From Micromonospora sp. MW-13 (lineage in GTDB: Bacteria; Actinomycetota; Actinomycetes; Mycobacteriales; Micromonosporaceae): 64,000 nucleotides of DNA. The notes under the pieces were generated by a model. That model had not been told where the DNA came from. It worked only from the letters and a program-made list of their open reading frames with translations, and searched no databases. This document shows positions 40,931-50,783 of the stretch, piece after piece (position 1 is the first letter of the stretch; the number at the start of each line of letters is the position of its first letter). The position numbers and the translations under genes are program-made. The stretch spans positions 62,001 through 126,000 of the forward strand of contig NZ_QKKX01000011.1 of assembly GCF_003434305.1 (NCBI RefSeq), given 5' to 3'.

Positions 40931-42130
40931 ATGACGCCGCCACGCAACCGCCGCCGGTCCGCCGCCATGGCCGTCCTGTTCGCCCCGGTCGTGGCCGCCG
41001 CCATGGCCGGGACTCCGGCCGGCGCGGCACCGGCCGCCGGCGACATTCTGCGGGCGGGCGGGGCCAGCGCCGTCGAGGGCAGCTACGTGGTGGTGCTCGC
41101 CGACAGCGGGCGAACCGCCGCCGACTCGGCCACGCGGCTCGCCGCCCGGTACGGCGGTTCCGTCGGCCAGGTCTACGGTGCCGCGCTGCACGGTTTCGAG
41201 GCCCGGCTGCCGGAGCGGGCCGCCCGGCGACTGGCCGCCGACCCGGCCGTGGCGTACGTCGAGCAGAACCACGTGGTGTCGCTGGCCGCCGGGGTCCAGC
41301 TCAACCCGCCGTCGTGGGGCCTGGACCGCATCGACCAGCGCCTGCTGCCGCTGGACCAGCGCTACGCCTACCCGAACACCGCGCCCGGCGTGCACGCGTA
41401 CGTCGTCGACACGGGCATCCGCGCCACCCACGTCGACTTCACCGGCTCCGCCGCAGGCGGGTACGACGCGGTCGACGGCGCCCTGCCCGCCGACGACTGC
41501 AACGGCCACGGCACCCACCTCGCCGGCACCGTCGGCGGCCAGCAGCACGGGGTCGCCAAGGACGTCCGCCTGGTCCCGGTGCGGGTGCTCAACTGCGCCG
41601 GCAGCGGCACCTACGCGCAGGTCATCGCGGGGGTCGACTGGGTCACCGCGAACGCGGTGAAACCCGCGGTGGCCACCATGGGCCTGGGCGGCAGCGCCAG
41701 CACCGCGCTCGACAGCGCGGTGACCGCCTCCATCAACTCCGGCGTGACCTACACCGTCACCTCGGGCAGCTCCGCCACCAACGCCTGCAACTACTCCCCG
41801 TCGCGGGTGCCGGCGGCGCTCACCGTCGCCGGCACCACGCCGACCGACGCCCGGATGAGTTCCGCCAACTACGGCTCCTGCCTGGACCTGTTCGCCCCCG
41901 GCCAGGGCATCACCTCGACCTGGCACACCAGTGACACCGCCACCAACACGATCAGCGGCGGGCCGATGGCCGCCGCGCACACCGCCGGGTGCGCGGCCCT
42001 GGTCCTCCAGGACCACCCCACCTGGACCCCCGCCCAGGTCGCCGCCCACCTCACCGGCACCGCCACCACCGGCGTCGTCGGCGCTCCGGGAGCCGGCTCG
42101 CCCAACCGGCTGCTCTACTGCGGCGGCTGA
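40931..42130 (+). CDS. Secreted S8 (subtilisin/kexin-fold) protein lacking catalytic Ser; probable pseudoprotease
   Basis: A 399-residue preproprotein with a signal peptide (about residues 1-33), an I9 inhibitor-type propeptide (about 48-120; YVVVLAD, FEARLPE, VAYVEQNHVV) and a proteinase-K-like S8 domain. Catalytic Asp 160 (VVDTG) and His 193 (NGHGTH) are present. The serine box, normally SGTSMAxPH, reads SGGPMAAAH, so Pro 345 replaces the nucleophile. The oxyanion-hole Asn (AAGN) reads TSGS (Ser 280). MSLGG reads MGLGG and the final PHVAG reads AHTAG. Reading frame, signal and ribosome site (GGGAGG) are intact, which argues for a folded non-proteolytic protein, for example a binding or decoy protein. 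Confidence 0.85.
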   Translation: MTPPRNRRRSAAMAVLFAPVVAAAMAGTPAGAAPAAGDILRAGGASAVEGSYVVVLADSGRTAADSATRLAARYGGSVGQVYGAALHGFEARLPERAARRLAADPAVAYVEQNHVVSLAAGVQLNPPSWGLDRIDQRLLPLDQRYAYPNTAPGVHAYVVDTGIRATHVDFTGSAAGGYDAVDGALPADDCNGHGTHLAGTVGGQQHGVAKDVRLVPVRVLNCAGSGTYAQVIAGVDWVTANAVKPAVATMGLGGSASTALDSAVTASINSGVTYTVTSGSSATNACNYSPSRVPAALTVAGTTPTDARMSSANYGSCLDLFAPGQGITSTWHTSDTATNTISGGPMAAAHTAGCAALVLQDHPTWTPAQVAAHLTGTATTGVVGAPGAGSPNRLLYCGG

Positions 42131-42145
42131 GGTCGCGGCGGCCTG

Positions 42146-42832
42146 TCAGGGCCGGTAGCGGTAGCCCATTCCGGGCTCGGTGATGAGGTGTCGCGGACGG
42201 GCCGGGTCGTCCTCCAGCTTGCGCCGCAGTTGGGCCATGTACTGGCGCAGGTAGTTGGTCTCGTTCTGGTACTCCGGTCCCCACACCTCGTGCAGCAGCT
42301 GGCGCTGGCTGATGAGCTTGCCCGGATGGCGCAGCAGCCGGTCGAGCACCGCCCACTGGGTGGGGGTGAGCCGGACCTCCGCGCCGTCGTCGCGGGTCAC
42401 CGTGCGGTCGACGAGGTCGACGGTGTGCCGGCCCACCCGGGGGGCCGCCGTCGCCCCGTCGGCCGCCGGGGCGGCGAGGCGTCGGGTGACCGCGCGGATG
42501 CGGGCGAGCAGCTCGTCGACGCCGAACGGCTTGGTGACGTAGTCGTCGGCGCCGGCGTCGAGGGCGGCGACCTTGTCCTCGCTGCCCGCCCGGCCGGACA
42601 GCACGATGATCGGCACCGTCGTCCAGCCGCGCAGGCCCCGGATCACCTCGACGCCGTCGAGGTCGGGCAGGCCCAGGTCGAGGACCACCAGGTCCGGCGG
42701 ATGGGCGGCGGCGGCCCGCAGCGCGGCGGCGCCGGTCTCGGCGACCTGCACGTCGTACCCGCGGGCCCGCAGGTTGATGCGCAGGGCCCGCAGGATCTGC
42801 GGTTCGTCGTCGACGACGAGGATGCGGCTCAT
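42146..42832 (-). CDS. kdpE: Response regulator KdpE
   Basis: A 228-residue OmpR-family regulator with a receiver domain (DDEPQ acidic pocket, phospho-Asp in VVLDLGLPD near residue 52, Lys in VTKPFG near 102) and a winged-helix DNA-binding domain (about 130-228; TPTQWAVLDRLLRHPGKLIS, YRYRP). It is activated by KdpD and drives the kdp operon under potassium limitation. Its ATG overlaps the kdpD stop by 4 nt. It is convergent with the S8-like gene, 15 nt apart, with no obvious terminator between. Confidence 0.93.
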   Translation of the reverse strand: MSRILVVDDEPQILRALRINLRARGYDVQVAETGAAALRAAAAHPPDLVVLDLGLPDLDGVEVIRGLRGWTTVPIIVLSGRAGSEDKVAALDAGADDYVTKPFGVDELLARIRAVTRRLAAPAADGATAAPRVGRHTVDLVDRTVTRDDGAEVRLTPTQWAVLDRLLRHPGKLISQRQLLHEVWGPEYQNETNYLRQYMAQLRRKLEDDPARPRHLITEPGMGYRYRP

Positions 42833-45381
42833 TCCTGCGGCCCTTCGGTGCCGGTAAGGGTGGCGGCGGGCAGGCGCAGCACCATGGTCAGCCCGCCGCC
42901 CGGGGTGGTCTCGGGGGTGATGCTGCCACCCATCGCCTCGGCGAGGCCGCGGGACAGGGCGAGGCCGAGCCCCACACCGGTCTGGTTGTCCCGGTCGCCG
43001 AGGCGCTGGAAGGGCAGGAAGACGTGTTCCCACTGGTCCTCGGGGATGCCGGGGCCGGTGTCGATGACCCGCAGCTCCACCTGCCCGGCGTGGGCGCTGG
43101 CGGTGACGGTGGGCGGCCGGCCGGGCGGGCTGTGCCGCAGGGCGTTGGCGACGATGTTGACCAGCACGCGTTCCAGCAGGCCGGGATCCGCCAGCGCGGC
43201 GGGCAGGTCGGCGGGGATGTCGGTGGCGACGTCGGCGGCGGCCGGGCCCAGCTCGTCCAGGGCCCGCGGCACCACGTCCTCCAACCCGATCGCGGCGGCG
43301 GCCACGCCGAGCGCGCCGGCCTGCAACCGGCTCATGTCCAGCAGGTTCGCCACGAGGCGGCCCAGCCGGTCCAGGGACTCGTCGGCGGTGGCCAGCAGCT
43401 CGTCCCGGTCGTCGGCGTCGAACTCGACGTCGTGGCTGCGCAGGCTGCTCACCGCCGCCTTCGCCGAGGCGAGCGGCGTACGCAGGTCGTGGCTGACGGC
43501 GGCGAGCAGCGCGGTGCGCATCCGGTCGGCCTCCGCCAGCGGCCGGGCGGTCGCCGCCTCCTCGGCGAGGCGTTCCTGGCGAAGCGCCACGGCGGCCTGG
43601 GCGGCGAACGCCTCGACGACCCGCCGGTCGGCGGCCTCCAGCCGCCGGCCGGCCAGCACGACGGTGAGCCGGTCGTCGACCGGTACCGCCGTCTCCCCGG
43701 CGTCGGGGCTGGTCGCCGGTGCCTCCCCGACGGCGGCCACCAGCCGCCAGACGTCCCGCTCGTAGGCCCGGTTGGGGCGTCCCCGCGCGTCCGGTGCCAG
43801 TTCCAGGACGCTGACGGCGCGCAGCGCGAACGTCTCCCGCAGCCGGTCCAGCAGCGCCGGCAGCGGGCGCTCGCCGCGCAGCACGCCGCCCGCGACGGTG
43901 GCGAGGGTCTGCGCGTCGGCGGAGGCCCGCGCCGCCTCCCGGGTGCGCCGGGCGGCCACGTCGACGACCCAGCTCACCGCCAGGGCGACGCCGACGAAGA
44001 CGCCCAACGCGAGCAGGTTGTCCGCCTCGGCGATGGTCAGCGTGTGAAACGGCGGGGTGAAGAACCAGTTCAGCAGCAGCGACCCGCCGAGGGCGGCGAC
44101 CAGCGCCGGCCACAGGCCGCCGACCAGCGCCACCCCGACGACGCCGGCGAGGAACAGCAGGATGTCGTTGGTCAGGGTGAGGTCGGGCAGCGCGCTCAGC
44201 GCCCCGGTGAGCGCCGGCATACCGAGCCCGGCGAGGGCGAAGCCGAGCAGCCGGCGCCGCCGGGACAGCGCGGCCGGCAACCCACCGGTCCGCCGGCCCC
44301 GCCCCGCCTGCGGGTGGGTGACCAGGTGCACGTCGATCGGCCCGGACAGGGCCGTGGTGGTCACCCCTACGCCCCGGCTGAGCAGCTGGGCGAACCGGCC
44401 CCGGCGGCTGGCGCCCAGGACGAGCTGGGTGGCGTTGACGCCGCGGGCGAAGTCGAGCAGCGCGGCCGGCACGTCCGTGCCGAGCACCTGGTGGTACGTG
44501 CCGCCGAGGCTCTCCACCAGCACCCGCTGGCGGGCCAGCCGGGCGGGGTCGACGCCGGCCAGGCCGTCGCTGCGGGCGACGTGCACGGCGAGCAGGTCGG
44601 CGCCCCGGCCCCGGGCGGCCACCCGGGCCGCCCGACGGATCAGCGTGTCGCCCTCCGGCCCGCCGGTCAGCGCGACGACGACCCGTTCCCGGGCCTCCCA
44701 GGTGTCGGAGATGCCCTGCTGGGCGCGGTAGGCGCCGAGCTGGTCGTCGACCTTGTCGGCGAGCCAGATCAGGGCCAGCTCGCGCAGGGCCGTGAGGTTG
44801 CCGATCCGGAAGTAGTTGCCGAGCGCGGCGTCGATCTTGTCGGGGCGGTAGATGTTGCCGTGGGCCATCCGGCGGCGCAGCGCCTCCGGGGTCATGTCGA
44901 CCAGCTCGACCTGCTCGGCGGCGCGGACGACGGCGTCGGGGATCGTCTCGCGCTGGGTGGTGCCGGTGATCTGGGCGACGACGTCGTTGACCGATTCGAG
45001 GTGCTGGACGTTGACCGTGGACAGCACGCAGATGCCGGCGTCCAGCAGCTCCTGCACGTCCTGCCAGCGCTTGTCGTTGCGGGAGCCGGGCACGTTGGTG
45101 TGGGCCAGCTCGTCGACGACCGCGATCTCGGGCCGGCGGGCCAGGAGCGCGTCGAGGTCCAGCTCGGTGAACTCGACGCCCCGGTGCGCGAGGGCGCGCC
45201 TGGGCACCTGCTCCAGGTCGCCGATCATGGCGGCGGTGTGCGGGCGGCCGTGGGTCTCGACCAGCCCGATCACCACGTCGGTGCCGCGTTCGGCCCGCCG
45301 CCGGGCCTCCTGGAGCATCGCGTACGTCTTGCCGACGCCGGGCGCGGCCCCGAGGTAGATGCGCAGTTCCCCTCTGGGCAC
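42829..45381 (-). CDS. kdpD: Potassium-sensing histidine kinase KdpD
   Basis: An 850-residue sensor kinase. In order it has the KdpD N-terminal domain with Walker-type AAPGVGKTYAMLQEA and DELAHTN, a universal-stress-protein-like domain (about 250-360), four transmembrane helices (about 385-480), a GAF-like region, a dimerisation helix with the phospho-accepting His in VSHDLRTPLAS, and an ATPase domain (NIVANALRHSP N-box, DTGPGIPEDQW G1). It is the full family length. The GTG at 45381 is 97 nt after kdpC, and the stop overlaps kdpE. Confidence 0.93.
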   Translation of the reverse strand: MPRGELRIYLGAAPGVGKTYAMLQEARRRAERGTDVVIGLVETHGRPHTAAMIGDLEQVPRRALAHRGVEFTELDLDALLARRPEIAVVDELAHTNVPGSRNDKRWQDVQELLDAGICVLSTVNVQHLESVNDVVAQITGTTQRETIPDAVVRAAEQVELVDMTPEALRRRMAHGNIYRPDKIDAALGNYFRIGNLTALRELALIWLADKVDDQLGAYRAQQGISDTWEARERVVVALTGGPEGDTLIRRAARVAARGRGADLLAVHVARSDGLAGVDPARLARQRVLVESLGGTYHQVLGTDVPAALLDFARGVNATQLVLGASRRGRFAQLLSRGVGVTTTALSGPIDVHLVTHPQAGRGRRTGGLPAALSRRRRLLGFALAGLGMPALTGALSALPDLTLTNDILLFLAGVVGVALVGGLWPALVAALGGSLLLNWFFTPPFHTLTIAEADNLLALGVFVGVALAVSWVVDVAARRTREAARASADAQTLATVAGGVLRGERPLPALLDRLRETFALRAVSVLELAPDARGRPNRAYERDVWRLVAAVGEAPATSPDAGETAVPVDDRLTVVLAGRRLEAADRRVVEAFAAQAAVALRQERLAEEAATARPLAEADRMRTALLAAVSHDLRTPLASAKAAVSSLRSHDVEFDADDRDELLATADESLDRLGRLVANLLDMSRLQAGALGVAAAAIGLEDVVPRALDELGPAAADVATDIPADLPAALADPGLLERVLVNIVANALRHSPPGRPPTVTASAHAGQVELRVIDTGPGIPEDQWEHVFLPFQRLGDRDNQTGVGLGLALSRGLAEAMGGSITPETTPGGGLTMVLRLPAATLTGTEGPQE

Positions 45382-45478
45382 GGGCGGGTCCTTCCGGTGG
45401 GCGGGCCGTCCGGCGGCGCGGCCGTGGTCGGGGCGGTGACCGCCGGGCGGGCCTGTCGTGGCCCGCCCGGCGAGGGGT

Positions 45479-46360
45479 TCAACGAGCGGCGAACCGCTGG
45501 TCGAGGGCGAGGTTCAGCTCCAGCACGTTAACGCCGGGGGCGCCCAGGAAGCCGAGCGCCCGGCCGGTGGTGTGCGCGGCCACCAGCCGCCGGACCGCGG
45601 CCGGGTCCGCGCCGCGTTCCCGGGCCACCCGGGCGACCTGGATCTCGGCGTACGCGGGGCTGATGTGCGGGTCGAGGCCGCTGCCGCTGGCGGTGACCGC
45701 GTCCGCCGGTACGGCCGGCTCGGCGGGGGCGTCGCCGCGGACGGGGACGATCACCGCCCCGGCGGCGACGTGGTCCACGCCCGGTCGCGCCGGCTCCACC
45801 GGGACGCCCTGCCACGTGGTCACGAACGGGGTGGCGGGGGCGGCCTGGTTGACGCTCACCACCCGGGTGACCGGCCCGGTCAGCCCGTCGCGGTGGAACA
45901 CGCCCAGGACGGCGCCGACGCCGTCGGCGGTGCAGTACGGCCGGCGGCCGTCCACGCCGTCGAGCCGGCCGATCGCCCGGCTGCGGGCGCAGACCTGGGT
46001 GAGCAGGCTCTCGGTCGACTCGGCCGGGTCGGCGGCGAGGGTGTCGACGATGCTCTCCGGGCCGAGGTTGGAGGCGGCGGTGGAGGTGGGGTCGTAGCCG
46101 TCGCCGGCCGCCGAGGGGCGGGACTGAAAGTAGCGCGGGACGGGATTGCCGTCGGCGTCGGTGAAGGACTGGCCGATCAGCGCGCTGCCGACGGTCCGGC
46201 CGCCGGCGGCGACGAGCGAGCCGTCCGCCCCGGCGGCCAGGCCGGGCAGGCGGCCGGCGGCGACCAGGGCCAGCGGGTACGCCAGGCCGAGCAGGACGGT
46301 GAACACGAGCAGGGCGCGCAGGGCGGCCAGGTGTTGGGCGAGCCAGGTGGGTAGGCGCAT
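45479..46360 (-). CDS. kdpC: K+-ATPase subunit KdpC
   Basis: A 293-residue subunit with one N-terminal transmembrane helix (about residues 14-36; LLVFTVLLGLAYPL) and an outer domain containing YFQSRPSAAG and SGSGLDPHISPAYAEIQ, both hallmarks of KdpC. It is longer than the roughly 190-residue E. coli protein because of a mid-domain insert (about 100-200), as in other actinomycetes. The ATG at 46360 shares one base with the kdpB stop (TGATG); a GTG one codon earlier is possible. Confidence 0.92.
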   Translation of the reverse strand: MRLPTWLAQHLAALRALLVFTVLLGLAYPLALVAAGRLPGLAAGADGSLVAAGGRTVGSALIGQSFTDADGNPVPRYFQSRPSAAGDGYDPTSTAASNLGPESIVDTLAADPAESTESLLTQVCARSRAIGRLDGVDGRRPYCTADGVGAVLGVFHRDGLTGPVTRVVSVNQAAPATPFVTTWQGVPVEPARPGVDHVAAGAVIVPVRGDAPAEPAVPADAVTASGSGLDPHISPAYAEIQVARVARERGADPAAVRRLVAAHTTGRALGFLGAPGVNVLELNLALDQRFAAR

Positions 46361-48567
46361 CACGAGATCCCTGGGATGAACTGGATGAGCAGGTCGATGA
46401 GCTTGATGCCGACGAACGGCACGATGATGCCGCCGAGGCCGTAGACCAGCAGGTTGCGGCTGAGCAGTTTGGCCGCCGCCGCCGGGCGGTAGCGGACGCC
46501 CCGCAGGGCCAGCGGGATCAGCGCGATGATCACCAGGGCGTTGAAGACGACCGCCGAGAGGATCGCCGACTGCGGGCTCGCCAGCCGCATGACGTTCAGC
46601 GTGTCCAGGCTGGGATAGATGCCGGCGAACATGGCCGGGATGATGGCGAAGTACTTCGCGATGTCGTTGGCGATCGAGAAGGTCGTCAGGGCGCCCCGGG
46701 TGATGAGCAGTTGCTTGCCGATCTCGACGATCTCGATGAGCTTGGTCGGGTCGGAGTCGAGGTCGACCATGTTGCCGGCCTCCTTCGCCGCCGAGGTGCC
46801 GGTGTTCATGGCCACCCCGACGTCGGCCTGGGCGAGCGCCGGGGCGTCGTTGGTGCCGTCCCCGGTCATCGCGACCAGCCGGCCGCCCTGCTGCTCGCGC
46901 TTGATCAGGGCGAGCTTGTCCTCCGGGGTGGCCTCGGCGAGGAAGTCGTCCACGCCCGCCTCGTCGGCGATCGCCCTCGCCGTCCGCGGGTTGTCGCCGG
47001 TGATCATGACGGTGCGGATGCCCATCCGGCGCATCTCGTCGAACCGTTCCCGCATGCCGGCCTTCACGACGTCCTTGAGGTGGATCACGCCGAGGGCCCG
47101 CGCCGGCTCACCGTCGACGTGCTCGGCCACCACCAGCGGGGTCCCGCCGATGCCGCTGATCTCGTCGACGACCTGGCCCACCTGCTCGGTGGGGTGGCCG
47201 CCGTGCTCGCGGACCCACTTCATCACGGCCGCCGCCGCGCCCTTGCGGACCCGCCGCGCGGGCCCGGTGGCGCCGCCGTCGACCGTCGCGTCCGGCGTGA
47301 GGTCGACGCCGCTCATCCGGGTCTGGGCGGTGAACGGCACGAACGTGGCGTGCGGCACGAGGCCGGGCTCCCGCTCCCGCAACCCGAACTCGTTCTTGGC
47401 CAGGACCACCACGGACCGGCCCTCCGGGGTCTCGTCGGCGAGGCTGGCCAACTGCGCCGCGTCGGCCAGTTCGGCGGCGGTGACCCCCTCGACCGGCAGG
47501 AACTCGGCGGCCTGCCGGTTGCCCAGGGTGATGGTGCCGGTCTTGTCCAGCAGCAGGGTGTTCACGTCGCCGGCGGCCTCGACCGCCCGGCCGCTCATCG
47601 CCAGGACGTTGCGCTGGACGAGGCGGTCCATGCCGGCGATGCCGATCGCCGACAGCAGCGCGCCGATGGTGGTGGGGATGAGGCAGACCAGCAGCGACAC
47701 CAGCACCACGCCGCTGACCCCCGCGTCGGTGATCGCGCCGGTGTCCGGGGCGGCGGCCTGGTACTGCTTGGAGAAGGCGGCGAGGGGCTGCAACGTCACC
47801 ACGGCGAGCAGGAAGACGACCGTGAGCGCGGCGAGCAGGATGTTCAGCGCTATCTCGTTCGGCGTCTTCTGCCGGTTCGCCCCCTCGACCAGGGCGATCA
47901 TCCGGTCGATGAAGCTCTCCCCCGGCTTCTGGGTGATCCGCACGACGATCCGGTCGGAGAGCACCCGCGTGCCGCCGGTGACCGCGCTGCGGTCCCCGCC
48001 GGACTCCCGGATGACGGGGGCGGACTCGCCGGTGATGGCCGACTCGTCGACGCTGGCGATGCCCTCGACGACGTCGCCGTCGCCGGGGATGATCCCGCCG
48101 GCGCAGACCAGGACGACGTCGCCCCGGCGCAGCTCGGGCGCGGGCACCGCCTCGTCGCGGTAGGCGTTGGCGGGGGCGCCCGGGGTCCAGCCGACCAGTC
48201 GGGTGGCGATGGTGTCCTGCTTGGCCCGGCGCAGGGTGGCGGCCTGGGCCTTGCCCCGCCCCTCGGCGACCGCCTCGGCGAGGTTGGCGAACAGCACGGT
48301 CAGCCAGAGCCAGCCGGTGATGGCCCAGGCGAAGACCGACGGGTCGGTCGCCGCGAGGACGGTGGTGAAGGCCGCGCCGATCTCGACGATCAGCATCACC
48401 GGGTTGCGCCACAGGGTGCGCGGGTCGAGCTTGCGCAGCGCCTCCGGCAGGGAGGTCAGCAGCTGCCTCGGGTCGAGCAGGCCGCCGGCCCGGTCGCCCC
48501 TGGTGGCGGGCGTGCCGGGGGTGGCCTGGTCGACCCCGCCGTGCGGCGCCTGCGGGGAAAGGGTCAT
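46360..48567 (-). CDS. kdpB: K+-ATPase catalytic subunit KdpB
   Basis: A 735-residue P-type ATPase with actuator motif TGES, phosphorylation motif DKTGTIT, nucleotide-domain features and hinge [16 protein letters not shown]. It hydrolyses ATP to drive potassium uptake through KdpA. The N-terminus is extended by about 40 Pro/Gly-rich residues. Of three in-frame starts (GTG 48591, ATG 48582, ATG 48567) I chose 48567 for its AGGA site 8-9 nt upstream; GTG 48591 would overlap the kdpA stop (GTGA) and is a real alternative. Confidence 0.92.
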   Translation of the reverse strand: MTLSPQAPHGGVDQATPGTPATRGDRAGGLLDPRQLLTSLPEALRKLDPRTLWRNPVMLIVEIGAAFTTVLAATDPSVFAWAITGWLWLTVLFANLAEAVAEGRGKAQAATLRRAKQDTIATRLVGWTPGAPANAYRDEAVPAPELRRGDVVLVCAGGIIPGDGDVVEGIASVDESAITGESAPVIRESGGDRSAVTGGTRVLSDRIVVRITQKPGESFIDRMIALVEGANRQKTPNEIALNILLAALTVVFLLAVVTLQPLAAFSKQYQAAAPDTGAITDAGVSGVVLVSLLVCLIPTTIGALLSAIGIAGMDRLVQRNVLAMSGRAVEAAGDVNTLLLDKTGTITLGNRQAAEFLPVEGVTAAELADAAQLASLADETPEGRSVVVLAKNEFGLREREPGLVPHATFVPFTAQTRMSGVDLTPDATVDGGATGPARRVRKGAAAAVMKWVREHGGHPTEQVGQVVDEISGIGGTPLVVAEHVDGEPARALGVIHLKDVVKAGMRERFDEMRRMGIRTVMITGDNPRTARAIADEAGVDDFLAEATPEDKLALIKREQQGGRLVAMTGDGTNDAPALAQADVGVAMNTGTSAAKEAGNMVDLDSDPTKLIEIVEIGKQLLITRGALTTFSIANDIAKYFAIIPAMFAGIYPSLDTLNVMRLASPQSAILSAVVFNALVIIALIPLALRGVRYRPAAAAKLLSRNLLVYGLGGIIVPFVGIKLIDLLIQFIPGIS

Positions 48568-48587
48568 GTCGTCGTTCCTCATGGTGG

Positions 48588-50243
48588 TCACAGCCCTTCG
48601 GCCAGGGGGCCGAGCGCGAGCGCGGGCAGGAAGGTCAGCGCCACGAGGATCACCGTGACGCCCACGACCATCCCGACGAACAGGGGGCGGTGGGTCGGCA
48701 GGGTGCCCTCGGAGGCGGGGGTGGGCGCCTGGCGGGCCAGGGAGCCGGCCAGGGCGAGAACGAAGATGATCGGCAGGAACCGGCCGAGCAGCATGCACAA
48801 CCCCAGGGCGGTGTTCCACCACGGGGTGTTCACCGTGATGCCGGCGAACGCGGAGCCGTTGTTGTTGCTCGCCGAGGTGAACGCGTAGAGCACCTCGGAC
48901 AGTCCGTGCGGGCCGGCGTTCAGCGCGGTCGCCGCGTTGCCGGTGGCGAAGGCCGCCGCCGTGCCGGTCAGCACCAGGGCCGGGGTGACCAGGAAGTACA
49001 GCGAGGCGAACTTGATCTCCCGTGAGCCGATCTTCTTACCCACGTACTCCGGGGTCCGGCCGACCATCAGGCCGGCCACGAAGACCGTGATCACCGCGAG
49101 GATCAGCAGGCCGTACAGGCCCGCGCCGACACCGCCGGGCGCCACCTCGCCGAGCATCATGTTGACCAGTGGCATCATCCCGCCGAACGCGGTGTACGAG
49201 TCGTGGAACGAGTTCACCGCCCCGGTGGAGGTCAGCGTCGTCGCGGCGGCGAAGGTCGCCGAGTTCGACACGTCGAACCGCACCTCCTTGCCCTCCAGCG
49301 CCGCGCCGACCGCCTGCGGCACCGTGCCGTGCCCGGTCAGCTCGAAGACGTTGGTCAGGGCGACGCTCGCCACCGCCAGGACCGCCATCACCGCGGCCAC
49401 GGCGTATCCCTGCCGGTGCTGGCCGACGATCCGGCCGAAGACCCGGGGCAGGCTGAACGGGATCAGCAGGATCAGGAAGATCTCCAGCCAGTTCGTCCAG
49501 GCCGTCGGGTTCTCGAACGGGTGGGCGCTGTTGGCGTTGTAGAAGCCCCCGCCGTTGGTGCCCAGTTCCTTGATCACCTCCTGGCCGGCGACCGGCCCGC
49601 CGGTGATCGTCTGGGCCGCACCGGTGAGGGTGGTCACGTCGGTGCCGGCGGACAGGTTCTGCACCACTCCCCCGGCCATCAGGGCGAGCGCCCCGAGCAC
49701 CGAGACGGGCAGCAGGACCCGCAACGTGATCCGGGTCAGGTCGACCCAGAAGTTGCCCAGGTCGCCCGTACGGCTGCGGGCGAACCCGCGGACCAGGGCG
49801 ACCGCGACGGCGATCCCGACGGCGGCGGAGACGAAGTTCTGCACCGCCAGCCCGGCCATCTGCACCAGGTGGCCCATGGTCGACTCGCCGGAGTACCACT
49901 GCCAGTTGGTGTTGGTCACGAACGACACCGCCGTGTTCCACGCCCCGTGCGGCACGACCGGGTCGAAGCCGAGGGACAGCCACAGGTGGTTCTGCAACCG
50001 CTGGAACGCGTACAGGAACAGGATCGACACGGCCGAGAAGGCCAGCACCGCGCGGGCGTACACGCCCCAGGCCTGCCCGGCGGACGGGTCGACCCCGACC
50101 AGTCGGTAGACGCCCCGCTCGACGCGGGAGTGCCGGGTGCCCGAGACCACCCGGTACAGGTGGTCGCCGAACGGCTTGTGGACGGCGACCAGCGCCACCA
50201 CGAGGGAGAGGATGAACAGCACACCGGCTGTCGTCATGGTCAT
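48588..50243 (-). CDS. kdpA: K+-ATPase channel subunit KdpA
   Basis: A 551-residue membrane protein homologous to KcsA/Trk-type channels, with ten hydrophobic helices and the selectivity-filter-like loops [28 protein letters not shown] and [11 protein letters not shown]. It carries the potassium path of the KdpFABC pump. Its ATG shares one base with the kdpF stop (TGATG). Confidence 0.94.
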   Translation of the reverse strand: MTMTTAGVLFILSLVVALVAVHKPFGDHLYRVVSGTRHSRVERGVYRLVGVDPSAGQAWGVYARAVLAFSAVSILFLYAFQRLQNHLWLSLGFDPVVPHGAWNTAVSFVTNTNWQWYSGESTMGHLVQMAGLAVQNFVSAAVGIAVAVALVRGFARSRTGDLGNFWVDLTRITLRVLLPVSVLGALALMAGGVVQNLSAGTDVTTLTGAAQTITGGPVAGQEVIKELGTNGGGFYNANSAHPFENPTAWTNWLEIFLILLIPFSLPRVFGRIVGQHRQGYAVAAVMAVLAVASVALTNVFELTGHGTVPQAVGAALEGKEVRFDVSNSATFAAATTLTSTGAVNSFHDSYTAFGGMMPLVNMMLGEVAPGGVGAGLYGLLILAVITVFVAGLMVGRTPEYVGKKIGSREIKFASLYFLVTPALVLTGTAAAFATGNAATALNAGPHGLSEVLYAFTSASNNNGSAFAGITVNTPWWNTALGLCMLLGRFLPIIFVLALAGSLARQAPTPASEGTLPTHRPLFVGMVVGVTVILVALTFLPALALGPLAEGL

Positions 50244-50332
50244 CAGAAGCGCTCCGGGAACAGCAGGGCGACCACCAGGAACACACCCAGGCCGATCGCC
50301 AGCACCAGGCCGACGGCGTTGACGGCGCTCAC
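50243..50332 (-). CDS. kdpF: K+-ATPase small subunit KdpF
   Basis: A 29-codon gene encoding a single transmembrane helix that ends LLFPERF, the typical KdpF C-terminus (core [17 protein letters not shown]). It stabilises the KdpABC complex. The GTG start at 50332 overlaps the stop of the preceding 27-codon gene by 4 nt, with GGAG 5 nt upstream. Its stop touches the kdpA ATG. Confidence 0.88.
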   Translation of the reverse strand: MSAVNAVGLVLAIGLGVFLVVALLFPERF

Positions 50333-50412
50333 AGCTTCTCCACGCCCCTCACCACGAGGGCGAGCGCCGCGAACAGCGCCACCGTCCCCAGCACGAACAC
50401 CATGTCAGACAC
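50329..50412 (-). CDS. 27-residue membrane microprotein preceding kdpF
   Basis: GTG at 50412 with GAGGAG 6 nt upstream opens a 27-codon frame encoding one predicted transmembrane helix with a short charged end: [20 protein letters not shown] then VRGVEKL. Its stop overlaps the kdpF start (GTGA), so it is the first cistron of the operon and coupled to kdpF. It differs in sequence from KdpF. A role as an extra small pump subunit or a translational leader is possible. Confidence 0.65.
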   Translation of the reverse strand: MSDMVFVLGTVALFAALALVVRGVEKL

Positions 50413-50527
50413 GGCTGGCTCCTCTTACCCGACTCGGTTGCCGCGACCGCCTTCCGGTCACGCCGGGCAATCACAACGCCCCCGGCGCCGTCCGGACAGG
50501 GTCCTTCACGCGACCATGACGGCGACG

Positions 50528-50547
50528 GGCCGTTTCTTGACGCCGTT
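50528..50547 (-). promoter_or_regulatory. Direct repeat upstream of the kdp operon, KdpE-box candidate
   Basis: On the minus strand AAACGGC occurs twice, 13 nt apart (read as GCCGTTT at 50528-50534 and 50541-50547 on the plus strand), about 116 nt upstream of the first kdp cistron. Tandem half-sites suit an OmpR-family regulator such as KdpE. I see no clear -35/-10 and no riboswitch in 50413-50783. Confidence 0.35.
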
Positions 50548-50783
50548 TTCACGCGCCCGGCCGCGCCGGTGACGGCGGTCACCGGCGCGCTTTGCCCGCC
50601 TGAGCCGGGCCGGGTCGCCTGGGCGGCGAGTCGGACCGGGCCCGCCCAGCACCTCCTGCTGGCCCGGCAGGCCCGTCAGGCGCGCGGCGACGCCGATGAC
50701 CAGCCACTGCTCAGGAAGGCGTGCCGAGCCGGCCCACCAGGGGCCGGGCCTGCATCGGACATCGAGACCCGTAGAGTCTCGCC

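Noticed and set aside
50413-50783. Possible riboswitch (for example c-di-AMP type) ahead of the kdp operon
   Set aside because: I looked for the conserved ydaO-type segments and paired stems and did not see them. Only a direct repeat is worth noting.
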